A DNA stretch of 14,122 nt from Gracilaria vermiculophylla (Eukaryota > Rhodophyta > Florideophyceae > Gracilariales > Gracilariaceae), in NCBI GenBank assembly GCA_019155205.2, contig JAHNZQ020000172.1:441129-455250 (forward strand), written 5' to 3'. The translations under genes and the position numbers were made by a program. This document shows positions 1-8,400 of the stretch, in pieces; positions within the stretch are counted from its first letter, which is position 1; each line of letters starts with the position of its first letter. A model generated the notes under the pieces. That model was given only the letters and a program-made list of their open reading frames with translations. It searched no databases and was not told the origin of the DNA.

Positions 1-710
1 CAGGCGCAGTATCCTGTTGAAAAAAGAAAATTTCTTCGTGAAAACATAAACCAAGCGGTAGAAAATAACTTTATAGAACTTCTTGATATTTTTACGCACT
101 CATGTTTGTTTCAATGAAGGCAATTTCAGTCAAACCTTTTTTAGAAATACCTGCCCAAACCATTACAGAGCCTCCACCTGAATGCCTGGTATAAAAGTCA
201 TGACGTTGTTTACGAAGATCGTGCCAAATAAATTTTTAGCAATCTGGTCCCTCCAAATTGAACTTTTTTTCATCATTAAGAATAATATTTTCCCATTTTT
301 TTCTCCATTAGGCTTTTCCAGCACACCTGACAATCTTCTTGGGCTTGTGATGGTCTTGGAGAAAGAAACTGTTTTTCATTTTTTTATATTTTAATAAGTT
401 TGTGCTGTTTATCTGCCTCCATATATTTGATTTAGAAACGTTGAGATTAAGATTAATTCTAATTGTTTTGCACGATACTTTTACTTTGCACAGCTTCCTT
501 TTTAATACCTCTCTTATCTACTGGGCTGCGCTTCTCTGGGCGTCCAGAAGATGATTTTAAGCACTATAGAGTCGGGTTTTATAGAAAAGTAGCAATTGTG
601 ACCCTAGAACGCTTTACTTTTTTAGCGATAGCACTGTAGGAATGTTTCTTGGCGTTTACCTTAACGATTTGAAGCTGTTCATGCTTGAAAAGTGGCGGGC
701 GTCGAGCCAT
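1..710 (-). pseudogene. Tc1/mariner-type transposase, inactivated, 3' end outside window
   Basis: The chosen start is the ATG at 710-708 (MARRPPLF...), because the matching ATG in copy B is conserved. Residues 1 to about 45 form the DNA-binding helix-turn-helix: a basic start, an EQLQIVKVNAKK helix, and AIAKKVKRSRVTIA as recognition helix. The frame stops at 579. A GRPEKRSP motif then follows, the GRP linker typical of Tc1 transposases. Between about 290 and 1 another frame gives the catalytic core: WENIILNDEKKFNLEGPD with the first Asp, SGGGSVMVWAGIS, and FFFQQDTAP with the second Asp at the window edge. The third catalytic residue is outside. In-frame stops follow GPDC, MSA and EVL. Known from the family: the enzyme cuts out the element and inserts it at TA. 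Seen here: too many stops and shifts for a working enzyme. Confidence 0.88.
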
Positions 711-792
711 TTTTATTATAAAGAAGACGGTGTACATATCTTTATGAAACGATTCTACATAGACTATGTGCAAAATCTAGTCTACAGTACAG

Positions 793-836
793 TTTTGGCG
801 CACTTTTGAGGGGAAATATGTTTTTGAAACGCACTG
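793..836 (-). repeat. Tc1 terminal repeat with inner direct repeat (IR/DR-like)
   Basis: On the minus strand the outer motif CAGTGCGTTTCAAAA (836-822) is followed about 30 bases further in by AAAGTGCGCCAAAACTG (about 809-793). The two share AGTGCG and CAAAA, so they look like outer and inner transposase-binding repeats of an IR/DR-type Tc1 end. The same pair occurs in copy B. Only one end of the element is visible, so the inverted partner cannot be checked. Confidence 0.6.
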
Positions 837-838
837 TA

Positions 839-2200
839 AATCGCGATCCCCATCTCCCAAAAACCTCGTAAAGTCCCTGAATGTGGCAATAATACCAGAG
901 TCCAATCCGAGTGACCATAGAAAACTAACCACAGTAGCCACGTGTAGTACTTAGCATTACCATAAATGTATCCTAGAAGCCATAGAATCAAACAAAAGCT
1001 ATCCAAAACAGCCAGGAACCCTAAAAAGAAACAATTTTGCAGAATCATCGAGACCCATGAAACCGAGGGACTGCAGGCGACATAGAGTTCTTACATTGCA
1101 CTTAACGTCATTATGAGAAACACATTCGCAATGACTATTTTCGTCAAGAGGAAAATATTATGGCACATCATGTACTGCACTTGGCGAAAACAGATCGGAA
1201 ACGAACTATAAGTCCCTGCCATTGTAGAAAAATGAGACTTTCTACAATCAAGACACACCTTCACGCAAAAATGACTAAATGCGCTATAAATGTCTTGGAA
1301 GAACCCAAAAAGGACGTAATTTTCCTCGAAATAAGCTATCATTTCGAATGAAAGTGATTCACAACATGACGACCACATGAATTAGAAGTCATTTTAGGAA
1401 AAATCGTTTATGATAATAACCCTCTTATATACAGCAGAAGCAGTGAAATACCATCCTTTGTTGAAAAAAGAATCGCAACCACTGAAGTAAAACATAGAAA
1501 AATTTGAAACTTACAGTCATAAAGTGAAATTTCAAAAGGTTTAAGAAAAAAAATATCCATACCTGCTTTTTTCTATAAATTCTAGAAAGAAGAACCAACG
1601 AAACCCTCTAAAATCCCCGTTTAAACCAATTTCTAGAACGATACTAAGATTCGTTCAAAAACCAAATATTAGAAAGAACTACCTCGCCCTCGAAATGAAC
1701 ATTTCCGAATGTAACTCGTACCTGAGTAAAAGCTAAATAACAAAAGAGTTCATCGAATTATAGACAAAACATAATAAAATCATTCAGAAAAGAACTGAAG
1801 AAAATTACACAGCAAATATTTATTCGCCCCATGCCTGAAATGGTAAAATTTTTGTTCTTGTTGATCGCCTTGCAAAAATGATAATAACTATTCCAATTTC
1901 GAAATGTGTTGGCGCTTTTGAAATGGAAAGGATTTCCTTTGAATATTTTTATCGGCAGCACAATCTAACAGATATAATTACCTTTGAGAGAGGATCTATA
2001 TTTCTCAGCTGGTTTAAAATTGAACATTTCAAAATCCTATGTATATCTCTTTCGCCTTCACCATTCTCCGACAAACATATAAACTAAAACAATTAATATA
2101 AGGATTCAATAGACAGTAAAATGTTTCGTTACTCATGATCAGAATGAGCATTGTAGTCCAGTAACCCAAACGGGAAACTACTACAACGGATGTTTGAACA
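839..2200. other. AT-rich stretch without supported gene
   Basis: Only short open frames of fewer than about 100 codons occur, on both strands and overlapping each other (for example 1091-1378 minus and 1160-1351 plus). None shows a recognisable domain, a convincing start context or composition different from its surroundings. Poly-A/T runs and scattered stops in all frames fit intergenic DNA. I see no tRNA, array or clear repeat here. Confidence 0.5.
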
Positions 2201-2207
2201 TTCCTCT

Positions 2208-2750
2208 CGCGAAGTGGCTCAGGGGCAGAGCCGTCCTCGAGCAATGCACACGAGCCAGGAGGAACTCCGGGGCCAAGCCGCCCCAGCGAGTACATAAAAA
2301 AAACGAACGGAGAACCCGGGGATCCGGCAAGTCCTATGATTGACGCAGATTTTCTAAGTTCGGGAAGATTCCCCTAGAATATGTCGGGCTTTCTTGGCGG
2401 AGCCCGGTGATATATTTGGCAGCCAGGGTGTCGGGCCAGTGGAGTTGAGCGAGTGGCGAGCGTTATCCGAAAGAAGTAGACCGAAAGTCCGGTGGGGAAA
2501 CCCTCGTTCAACGGCGAACCTAACAGTAGGGAGGAATAGGTCAGGCGATGGTTCTCGGCGTCACGGGGGGTTGACTTTTGTAGTCCACGGCGAACGTCTC
2601 CAAGGGGCAGAGAGTCACCTGCGTGTGTGGCAAGTTCAGACCACATATTTTGCTTTGTGCAGTTTACTGGGCGCGACGGCCAAAGTGCCGTCGTGTTAAG
2701 TACTGTAGCTCTAAGGCCGAAAAGGCCGAAATAATGAAATAAATAAAATA
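2208..2750 (+). mobile_element. Possible retroposon: tRNA-like head, stem-loop and A-rich tail
   Basis: This block is clearly more GC-rich than both flanks. Near its start TGGCTCAGGGGCAGAGC (2215-2231) resembles a tRNA D-arm or Pol III A box, with GGCTC pairing GAGCC. I found no B box or cloverleaf, so it is not a tRNA. Near its end lies a perfect 7-bp stem (CGACGGC/GCCGTCG, 2674-2693), then two direct copies of AAGGCCGAA and an A-rich tail with ATAAATAAA at 2730-2750. A 3' stem-loop followed by a short A-rich repeat tail is typical of LINEs and of SINEs that share a LINE tail. The open frames inside (2394-2699 plus, 2374-2826 minus) have no reverse transcriptase motif I recognise. No target-site duplication was identified. 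A 5'-truncated LINE or a SINE are both possible. Confidence 0.35.
2674..2693 (+). repeat. Perfect stem-loop, CGACGGC/GCCGTCG
   Basis: A 7-bp perfect inverted repeat with a 6-base loop (CAAAGT) lies about 35 bases before the A-rich tail. Its position suits a reverse-transcriptase recognition hairpin at a LINE or SINE 3' end. This role is inferred from position only. Confidence 0.5.
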
Positions 2751-4198
2751 TCGAGAATACCAAATTAGCCGTGCAAAGCAGGTGCGAGCCGGTGCCCATA
2801 CTAACTGGAGGAATCGTTGTGCTCAAGACTTTAGCCAGAACATGCTTTTCATTAATCAGTAGAGGGAGGACGCTGCCTACTGTAATGTGCCGGCATGAAG
2901 TAAAACTAACCTTGCAACTTAGACAACCAATTCTTAATTACATTTGGCGTCCAACGGCCACAGCGCATATGAAACCATTAAAGTAGGTACTTTGCTATCT
3001 TTCAAATATTAGAACGAGTACTATTTCCTGGCACACTTGCCCATAACAGCAACTGCTGTACCGGGAATATTTTGACCCAGAACATCGACGTTCCATTCTC
3101 CACTGGCTTTTTTTAACAGGAATATGGAGCAAAGTGTTGGAACACGAGGAAATATTACGAAAACATCGAACTGCAAGTCTTAAACCCCACATATTTCCTT
3201 CTTCTTAATACCGTGAGAGCATATGTTCAATTAATAGGTGGTAAAGGGTTTATGTTGCAAAACATTAGTCCGGTCATAGAACTTGTATATGTTCAATGAA
3301 ATATGAGTAATTATTCTTTTTAAAGTGATTCCAAATGTTTGCTTTTGCTCTTCTAAATATATTCTTTGTATGGAGAATGTCTGCCAAAAAACCAGAAAGA
3401 TGCAAATTATATATTTATATATTATGCGTGCTTTTATACGATCGGAAGTTAGTTCGATATGCGATTCTACTACTATTCCTGTATTGCAATTCATTTGAAA
3501 TATATTTTAAATGGATTACATTTATAATGAGATTAAAAGAAACTTTGATTGATCAGTTGTTTTTATCGTCAAGAAAGCTTTTCATTGTTCGTAAACCTTT
3601 GATTTACACCGACAAATTAATGTTTGAGTTGGTATATGAGCTTTGGACAATGCAATTTCATAACTCAGGCAATCGGCTCAAAGTAAACTATGGAATGAAA
3701 AATACGGAAGCAATAGATTAGAGATTATCGAAATGAGAAGAGCAACAAAAGTATGATTGAGTTTTTACAAAATTAATGATATACTTTTGCATTTATGTGA
3801 AATGTACAGTAACAAAACTCAGAAGCGTAATGAAAACATTTCCAATATTGCTAAATTTTTCTGAGGAGCATGTAACAGAACATCAACACAATAAATTCTT
3901 TTCAAATTTTAAGGTGCACGTGCTGGCCTTTTCCTCACATAACAATCATGTGTATGTGCGTTAGAGTTAATCTGAAGGCACTTCAGATATCACCACAGAA
4001 TATTTAAAAATCTGTTTGCAATGCTTAGTTCAGAAGGTCAAGCGCTTCTTTTTCATGTCATACCATGAACAACAGTCACAATCTGTACTTCAGATATTCA
4101 ACTTCGTTTTCGTCTTAGAGTTACAATACTGGTGTGTGATTGATTTTCCAGTAACCCATCTTTGCACTCCAAGCAATGAGTGATTACTTTTAAAGATC
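2751..4198. other. AT-rich stretch without supported gene
   Basis: The longest open frame is 3335-3721 on the plus strand (128 codons), with a hydrophobic middle rich in Leu, Ile, Phe and Tyr. Such residues are expected from AT-rich random DNA, and I recognise no domain. A perfect palindrome ATCTGAAG-GCA-CTTCAGAT lies at 3970-3988. Remaining frames are short and mutually overlapping. Treat any protein call here as unsupported. Confidence 0.45.
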
Positions 4199-5040
4199 TT
4201 GGAAGGCAAAGGCGTTTCTAAGTTTAATACTCATACAAATATGTGTTGTTTGTTTCTCACCTTGCAGTTGCTTTTGAAACTTCAAAAGAGAGATGTTTGG
4301 AGATTTACGTTCAGAACATTTTTCTTCGTTATAACTTGTGCTTTAAACATCATTTTTACGCTGGACTATAAAGTTGCGGGCGACCAGGAGCCATTTTTCG
4401 TCTGCAAATGTCGGCTTTGCGCAAGAATCGAGCGACTTTCTCACGGACACTCGCAAGCTTTTCTCCAGTCATGGTACCCTGAATTTTGTACTCACCGATT
4501 CGGAGCTTTTGGAAACCTTACAAAGGTAGTGCTTCAGCCTTTTCAATGGCAGCGCAAGACATACGAATATGTTGATAAAACGTTTTTTAGGTAGATGCTG
4601 TGCAAGAATCATACTACAGCACCATTTCGGGGCCCGTTTCTTAGGCGACAGGATTGTGAGACGCACAGTATGTCGGATTCTCATGACAAGCCTCTGTTGT
4701 ACTGAGGGAAAATGACTCTAGCGGTTAGACTAGCCTTTAAACGAAATGAATGTCGTGAAACGAGCGTAGCGGAGAGTGTCTTCTGGCTTGAGACGGCGAT
4801 GGGTGGCAGTCAACCAAATGTTAGTCAACCATGCGTGCCGTCAGTCTATCACTGCGACCGCAGTTTGGAGATTAGACAATGTATGTGACAGGACACCTAT
4901 GGGACGGCTTGAAAGTAGTGCCGGCGACGTGCAAGAGGCCTGTGCAGAACTTGGGCGGGAGCGATGTTTATCGAGGACGTAACTTCGGCACGTACTTAAT
5001 TCTTCAATGGGACTCAAACAAGTGTAGCAAGCTGTGCGCA
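4199..5040. other. Transition region before the NLR-like pseudogene, no recognised gene
   Basis: Base composition rises from AT-rich to balanced at about 4380. A plus-strand open frame of about 131 codons (4199-4594) and minus-strand frames at 4469-4684 show no domain I know. From about 4776 the DNA has the same composition as the NLR-like pseudogene downstream. It could be the eroded nucleotide-binding part of that gene, but I found no P-loop (GxxxxGK[ST]) or Walker B motif. Linking it to the pseudogene is only a guess. Confidence 0.35.
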
Positions 5041-5099
5041 CATGGAAACAGCGAATCTGGCCAGGCCTGGCCGAGATGCGAAGGCGGCGTGGCTGACGT

Positions 5100-6917
5100 G
5101 GGATCATGGGCGTGTAGGAGAGCAGATGTGGAATGTCTCGGAGAGAGTTGCGTGCGCGCTTTTGCAGGCCTTATTTTCGCGCACAACCGCGCAGTCGGCA
5201 GCCAAATTCTCGCCACATGTGATTTTGAGAATCACTTGTTTTGGTGAAACAAGACCTTGTTTTGAGCGCTTTGTGTGCTTCAAAAGCAACAGCGGGCTCC
5301 CGTTGCCATGCTACGAAAGCTTTGGATTCTTAGCAGTCTTGAAGAAACCGAGAGAGGAGCCGAAATGATGGATGAGGTGTCGGTGCTGCAACTGAGGAAA
5401 CATTGTGGAGTGATGTGAGTGCAATTGTTTGACTTGGTTCTGGACATTGCTAGAGAGCAAGCAAACGAGACTGACGAAACTCAAAGCGTCTACCGCACAC
5501 TGCTTCGGAACTATGCTCCAAGTGGTCAAGACTGGTGGAACATTGGGAAGGACGGTTACTTGCACGACAGCCTCTGCAGACTCATGCGATGCGCGGGGAG
5601 CAGGAGGAATGCGATACGGCTTATTTCATAACCGAAATGGGTCGTGCGCCGTTTGCTGGACGGAGATATCATTAGCTATGAACAAGACTTGAAAGAAGGT
5701 AAACAATGCATGTTTAATGGCGGTGATGACTCGGAGCACGAAGAGTGTCTGGAGATGGTGGGCAAGGCTGCGAGATTGCGATGCCCGCACGTTCAAGGAG
5801 CCGAACAACAAAATTATTTTCAGCTGTATACACGTCTACTGATGCACGCGACCCAAAACGAAGAAACACGCAAGTTCTTGAAGAGGCTTGAAGAATGCGC
5901 ATCCAGACCGTGTTTCAAGGCATCGATGTGATTGTATCTACAAGCTGGAAGCGGTACTTTGGAGTTGATTTCCAGCAGCGGTATAGTGCATGGTATTCAA
6001 TATGGAGAAGATATTGTAACGTTAATTTGGACAGATATGCCCTCCACAGGTGTCGTGCGCCACAGCACTACTACTGGAATTTCTGAAAAGATGAGTATGC
6101 GATCGAAGACTTGGAGATGTGAAGAGCTGCGGCTTTCCTCCAAGATGGACGTCTCATTGTGAGTGCTCATCAAAATTATGATGAAGGACCGTTGAAGGTA
6201 GTTTTGTGGAACGAGGAAGCGAGAAAGAAGGAGCGAGTGGTTGAGTTGTCAGAGCAGAAACGCCGGCGCTGGCGCGACATGTGGTCGGAAAGCCTCGGAA
6301 GGCGGGACAGCGAAAGGCCGCAGCGTGATGACGCACCGCTGCGTGGTCGGTTGGAGTTTGTCGGATTCTGCATGCAGTGCACTTGATATGCAACTGAACA
6401 CATTCTCAATTACACAATTCAAATTTGGGACACGCAGAGCGGCGCAGCTGTGGGAGAGCCTCTCCGCGGGCACACTGTGGAGGTGACGTGCGTGGATGTG
6501 AGCGCAGACGGTAGGCGAATCGTGTCGGGGTGTTGGGACAATACGGGTCGCGTGTGGGATGTGTACAGCCGGAAGCAAATCGGGGCTTCGCTGTTGCATG
6601 AAAGGGTACTGGAGGCGGTTGCACTCAGCGCAGACTGCTCTCGAGTGATGACGCGCATTGGAGGGATTCGGATGCTGTGGGACGCGCTGAGCGGAGAGCG
6701 TCTGCTGACTTCAGACGACGATGGGTTGCAGTCAACCGTGAGTGCGCTCTGCTTTCCATTGCCACCATGGTTCGGACCTTGGACGAAGCATGTGACAGTA
6801 TGGCGATCGGAAGGCTCGGAGATGTTGTTCTCAACGTGTGAGGTGAACATGCGCCACGTGAACGGCACCGATGAATTCTGGGGAACGGAAAACCTCGCGT
6901 GCATTATTATTTTCTGA
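5100..6917 (+). pseudogene. NLR/APAF1-like gene remnant: winged helix, helical domain, WD40 repeats
   Basis: Similarity moves through three plus-strand frames. About 5200-5300 reads PHVILRITCFGE...CFERFVCF, and from 5308 the next frame reads MLRKLWILSSLEETERGAEM; together these resemble the winged-helix part of NB-ARC proteins. That frame runs on through QLFDLVLDIAREQ, GKDGYLHDSLCRLMRCAG and PKWVVRRLLDGD, the pattern of the helical region that precedes WD40 repeats in APAF1-like proteins. In-frame stops lie at 5416, 5629 and 5929. WD40-like sequence follows to about 6162, then a frameshift to the WD40 frame at 6132-6917. Family role: STAND ATPases that sense signals and oligomerise in defence or cell death. 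No P-loop is visible upstream, so the ATPase part is lost, too eroded, or never belonged. With at least four stops and two frameshifts it cannot make a full protein. The helical assignment is by pattern only. Confidence 0.6.
6132..6917 (+). pseudogene. WD40 repeat segment of the NLR-like pseudogene
   Basis: One frame stays readable from 6132 to 6917 with a single stop at 6384. It shows an eroded repeat (AFLQDGRLIVSAHQ...LKVVLWNEEA), then YTIQIWDTQSGAAVGEPLRG followed by HTVEVTCVDVSADGRRIVSG and WDNTGRVWDVYSRKQIG, then VALSADCSRVMTR and IRMLWDALSGERL, and last a weak repeat ending KHVTVWRSEG. The GH...SxDGRRIVSG...NTxRVWD pattern is the WD40 blade signature. Blades form beta-propellers that bind proteins. 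About four blades are visible here, fewer than a seven-bladed propeller, so part is lost or beyond recognition. Decay is visible in the third blade, where the usual SGxxDGTIRMWD has become MTRIGGIRMLWD. This WD40 identification is far more secure than the upstream domain calls. Confidence 0.85.
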
Positions 6918-7390
6918 GAGGACAGCCGTGTTATGTTGTTGCTGTCGCCGACGGCCCCTGCAAGATGCATGGCGGAGCCTTTGAGAACATGAGAAGATCA
7001 AGAGCGAGGTACCATGCCGCATGGAGCATGCAGAGCGCGGTGGGGTTACATCGCGAGCTTGAAGTGCGCGGCAACGAGTAGTGCAAATCTTAGAGAGCGT
7101 AGTTCGGCGGTTGACAATTGAAGCTTCATAGGCGACACGGGTCGTCGTTATTGGAATGTATTGCCATGGTGCTGAGGGTCGTGTTGGCTGGAAGCAGACG
7201 ATGTGCGCGAATGCAATCAGACACCTGCCGGTCTCTTTAATTGTACGGCGTCTCTGGGAGCCGTTATATACGGCTTCTGGGCTGATAATGTGACCTAAAC
7301 GCGCATCGGCGCACTCAGAGAATGACGTGGATTGGCCTTTGATTGCGGGTACGTTCTCGAATGTGCGTTGATGCGTAGCATCCCGATATG
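6918..7390. other. Spacer between WD40 pseudogene and Tc1 copy B
   Basis: The composition resembles the pseudogene, so this may be its 3' end or flank, but no further WD40 blade is readable. A minus-strand open frame of 234 codons (6831-7535) crosses from Tc1 copy B through this spacer into the WD40 region, and I treat it as a chance antisense frame. A short perfect inverted repeat AGCCGT-TATAT-ACGGCT lies at about 7259-7275. Confidence 0.5.
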
Positions 7391-7438
7391 CAGTGCGTTT
7401 CAAAATCGTACTACTCCTAAAAAGTGCCCCAAAACTGT
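7391..7438 (+). repeat. Tc1 copy B terminal repeat with inner direct repeat
   Basis: The outer motif CAGTGCGTTTCAAAA at 7391-7405 is followed by AAAGTGCCCCAAAACTG at about 7421-7437, the same spacing and order as in copy A. One base in the inner repeat differs (GTGCCC for GTGCGC). Confidence 0.6.
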
Positions 7439-7516
7439 ACTGTAGGCTAGTTTCTGCACATCGTCTACGAAGAATCGTTTCAAAACGATATGTACACCGT
7501 CTTCTTTGCGGTAAAA

Positions 7517-7967
7517 ATGGCTGGATGTCCTCCATTTTCCAAGGAAGAACAGCTTCAACTCATTAAGTTAAAAGCCGAAAAGAACTGCAACAATACTATC
7601 GCTAAAAAATTGAAGGGTTTTAGGGTCACAATTGCTAAGATTCTTAAAAATCCGACACTTGAAGGATTGTGACGATCTCCGGGACGCTTTAAAAAGCTCA
7701 GCCCAGCAGACAAGAGAAGAACTAAAAGAGAGTTGTGCAAAGGAAAAGTATCGTGCAAAAGATGAATCTCAATCTCAACGTTTAAAAATCAACTAAATGG
7801 AGGCAAATAAGCAAAGTAGATTTATTTTAGGATAAAAAAATGAGAACATCTTTCTTTCTCCAATACCATCACAAGCAAAAAAGGGTTGACTGGAGAGCTG
7901 GAAACGAGTACTGGAAAAAAGAATGGGAAAATGTTATTTTTACTGATGAAAAAAAAGTTCAATCTGC
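7517..7967 (+). pseudogene. Tc1/mariner-type transposase, N-terminal part
   Basis: The start is the ATG at 7517 (MAGCPPFSKEEQLQ...), matching copy A. The helix-turn-helix spans residues 1 to about 45 (EEQLQLIKLKAEKN, then TIAKKLKGFRVTIAKILKN). The frame ends at a stop at 7670-7672 after LEGL. A further RSPGRFKKLSPADKRRTKREL stretch corresponds to the GRP linker, and a shifted frame at 7840-7965 reads WENVIFTDEKK, giving the first catalytic Asp. The catalytic core beyond this is missing. As in copy A, the N-terminal frame is intact longest. The product would be a DNA-binding fragment at most, if expressed, and I see no evidence of that. Confidence 0.85.
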
Positions 7968-8060
7968 ACGCACCGGCGGCGCTCGGCATGGAGGCGGCAA
8001 TGGGGGTGAAAGGCGGCGCTTGCAGGAGGTGTGCGCGCCGCCGCGCGGTCGCCTTTCTCG

Positions 8061-8276
8061 CACGGCTCATACCGCCGCGGCGCGCCCCCACAAATGCGCC
8101 CTCGTCAATCCACCCTCGCGCCGTGCTGCGCTAACGCCCGCCGCCGCCACCGCCGCGCGCCCGTTACTCTTACGTACCGCTGTACGCACGGCTCATACCG
8201 CCGCGGCGCGCCCCCAAAAATGCGCCCCCGTCCATCTGCCCTCGTGCCGTGATACTTTACGCTAACGCCCGTCGCC
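8061..8276 (+). repeat. Two direct repeats, about 126-base period, upstream of the gene
   Basis: The first unit begins at 8061 and the second at 8187. Both start CACGGCTCATACCGCCGCGG, continue with a run of C and AAATGCGCCC, then a diverged middle and a CCGTG...CGCTAACGCCCG end. The second unit carries an ATACTTTA insertion near 8250 relative to the first. The pattern indicates an old tandem duplication in the presumed promoter region. Confidence 0.8.
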
Positions 8277-8282
8277 GCGCGC

Positions 8283-8350
8283 ACCGCCCGCGCCGCGCGC
8301 CTTTTCAGCTCCCGCTCTTCACAGCCGCTGACCGCCCGCGCCGCGCGCAC
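8283..8350 (+). repeat. Two copies of ACCGCCCGCGCCGCGCGC
   Basis: An 18-base motif, ACCGCCCGCGCCGCGCGC, occurs at about 8283-8300 and again at about 8331-8349, roughly 48 bases apart, just upstream of the coding region. It is close to perfect and may be part of a shorter-period duplication nested after the 126-base one. Confidence 0.65.
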
Positions 8351-8400
8351 CCCTCGCCGCTCCTCCCCCGGCACACCACTCACCCCTTCGCGCGCTGTCA

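Larger units (their letters stand above)
1..836 (-). mobile_element. Tc1/mariner DNA transposon, copy A (partial, cut by the window start)
   Basis: This element reads on the minus strand from its outer end at 836 towards position 1, where the window cuts it. The outer end is CAGTGCGTTTCAAAA, directly preceded by a TA dinucleotide (837-838 on the plus strand), which fits the TA target-site preference of the superfamily. Inside lie a helix-turn-helix N-terminus and a degraded DDE catalytic domain. The first about 125 bases align with the second copy at 7391, including conserved stretches such as CCAAAACTGTACTGTAG and GATATGTACACCGTCTTCTT. The far end and the second terminal repeat lie outside the window, so total length is unknown. 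Several stops in the transposase mean this copy is not autonomous. Confidence is high because terminus, N-terminus and catalytic signature agree. Confidence 0.9.
7391..7967 (+). mobile_element. Tc1/mariner DNA transposon, copy B (5' part, truncated)
   Basis: The element begins with CAGTGCGTTTCAAAA at 7391, the same outer end as copy A, and aligns with it through the leader, the transposase N-terminus and part of the linker to the first catalytic Asp. The dinucleotide before it is TG rather than TA, so the target site may have mutated. Homology stops abruptly just after DEKKFNL at about 7967, where very GC-rich DNA begins. The second half with QQD and the other terminal repeat is absent at the break. 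I also looked beyond the far edge of the island at about 10080 and saw no continuation. It is therefore truncated rather than simply interrupted by the island, unless the rest was also deleted. Confidence 0.9.
7968..8400 (+). promoter_or_regulatory. GC-rich 5' flank of the glycosyltransferase gene
   Basis: Composition jumps at about 7967 from AT-rich transposon DNA to extremely GC- and CpG-rich DNA. The stretch up to the ATG at 8401 has no TATA box and contains direct repeats (separate entries). It is the obvious place for promoter and 5' leader, but no specific element can be named. Open frames here (for example 7840-8265) run across the transposon boundary and are by-products of the low stop frequency in GC-rich DNA. 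Confidence 0.3.

Noticed and set aside
2215..2231. tRNA gene suggested by TGGCTCAGGGGCAGAGC
   Set aside because: D-arm-like only; no matching acceptor stem, anticodon arm or T-arm with GTTCGA could be found downstream.
2374..2826. 150-codon minus-strand open frame with hydrophobic N-terminus
   Set aside because: It spans the hairpin and tail of the retroposon-like block in antisense and has no recognisable domain.
3335..3721. 128-codon plus-strand open frame with hydrophobic segments
   Set aside because: Composition is that of AT-rich random sequence; no domain, no supporting context.
4380..4684. Minus-strand frames containing EKVARFLRKAD and a GRPQLYSP stretch, resembling a transposase linker
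   Set aside because: No catalytic motif, no terminal repeat and no match to the Tc1 copies; too weak to call.
6831..7535. 234-codon minus-strand open frame
   Set aside because: It runs across the WD40 pseudogene, the spacer and the Tc1 end in antisense, joining unrelated units, and shows no domain.
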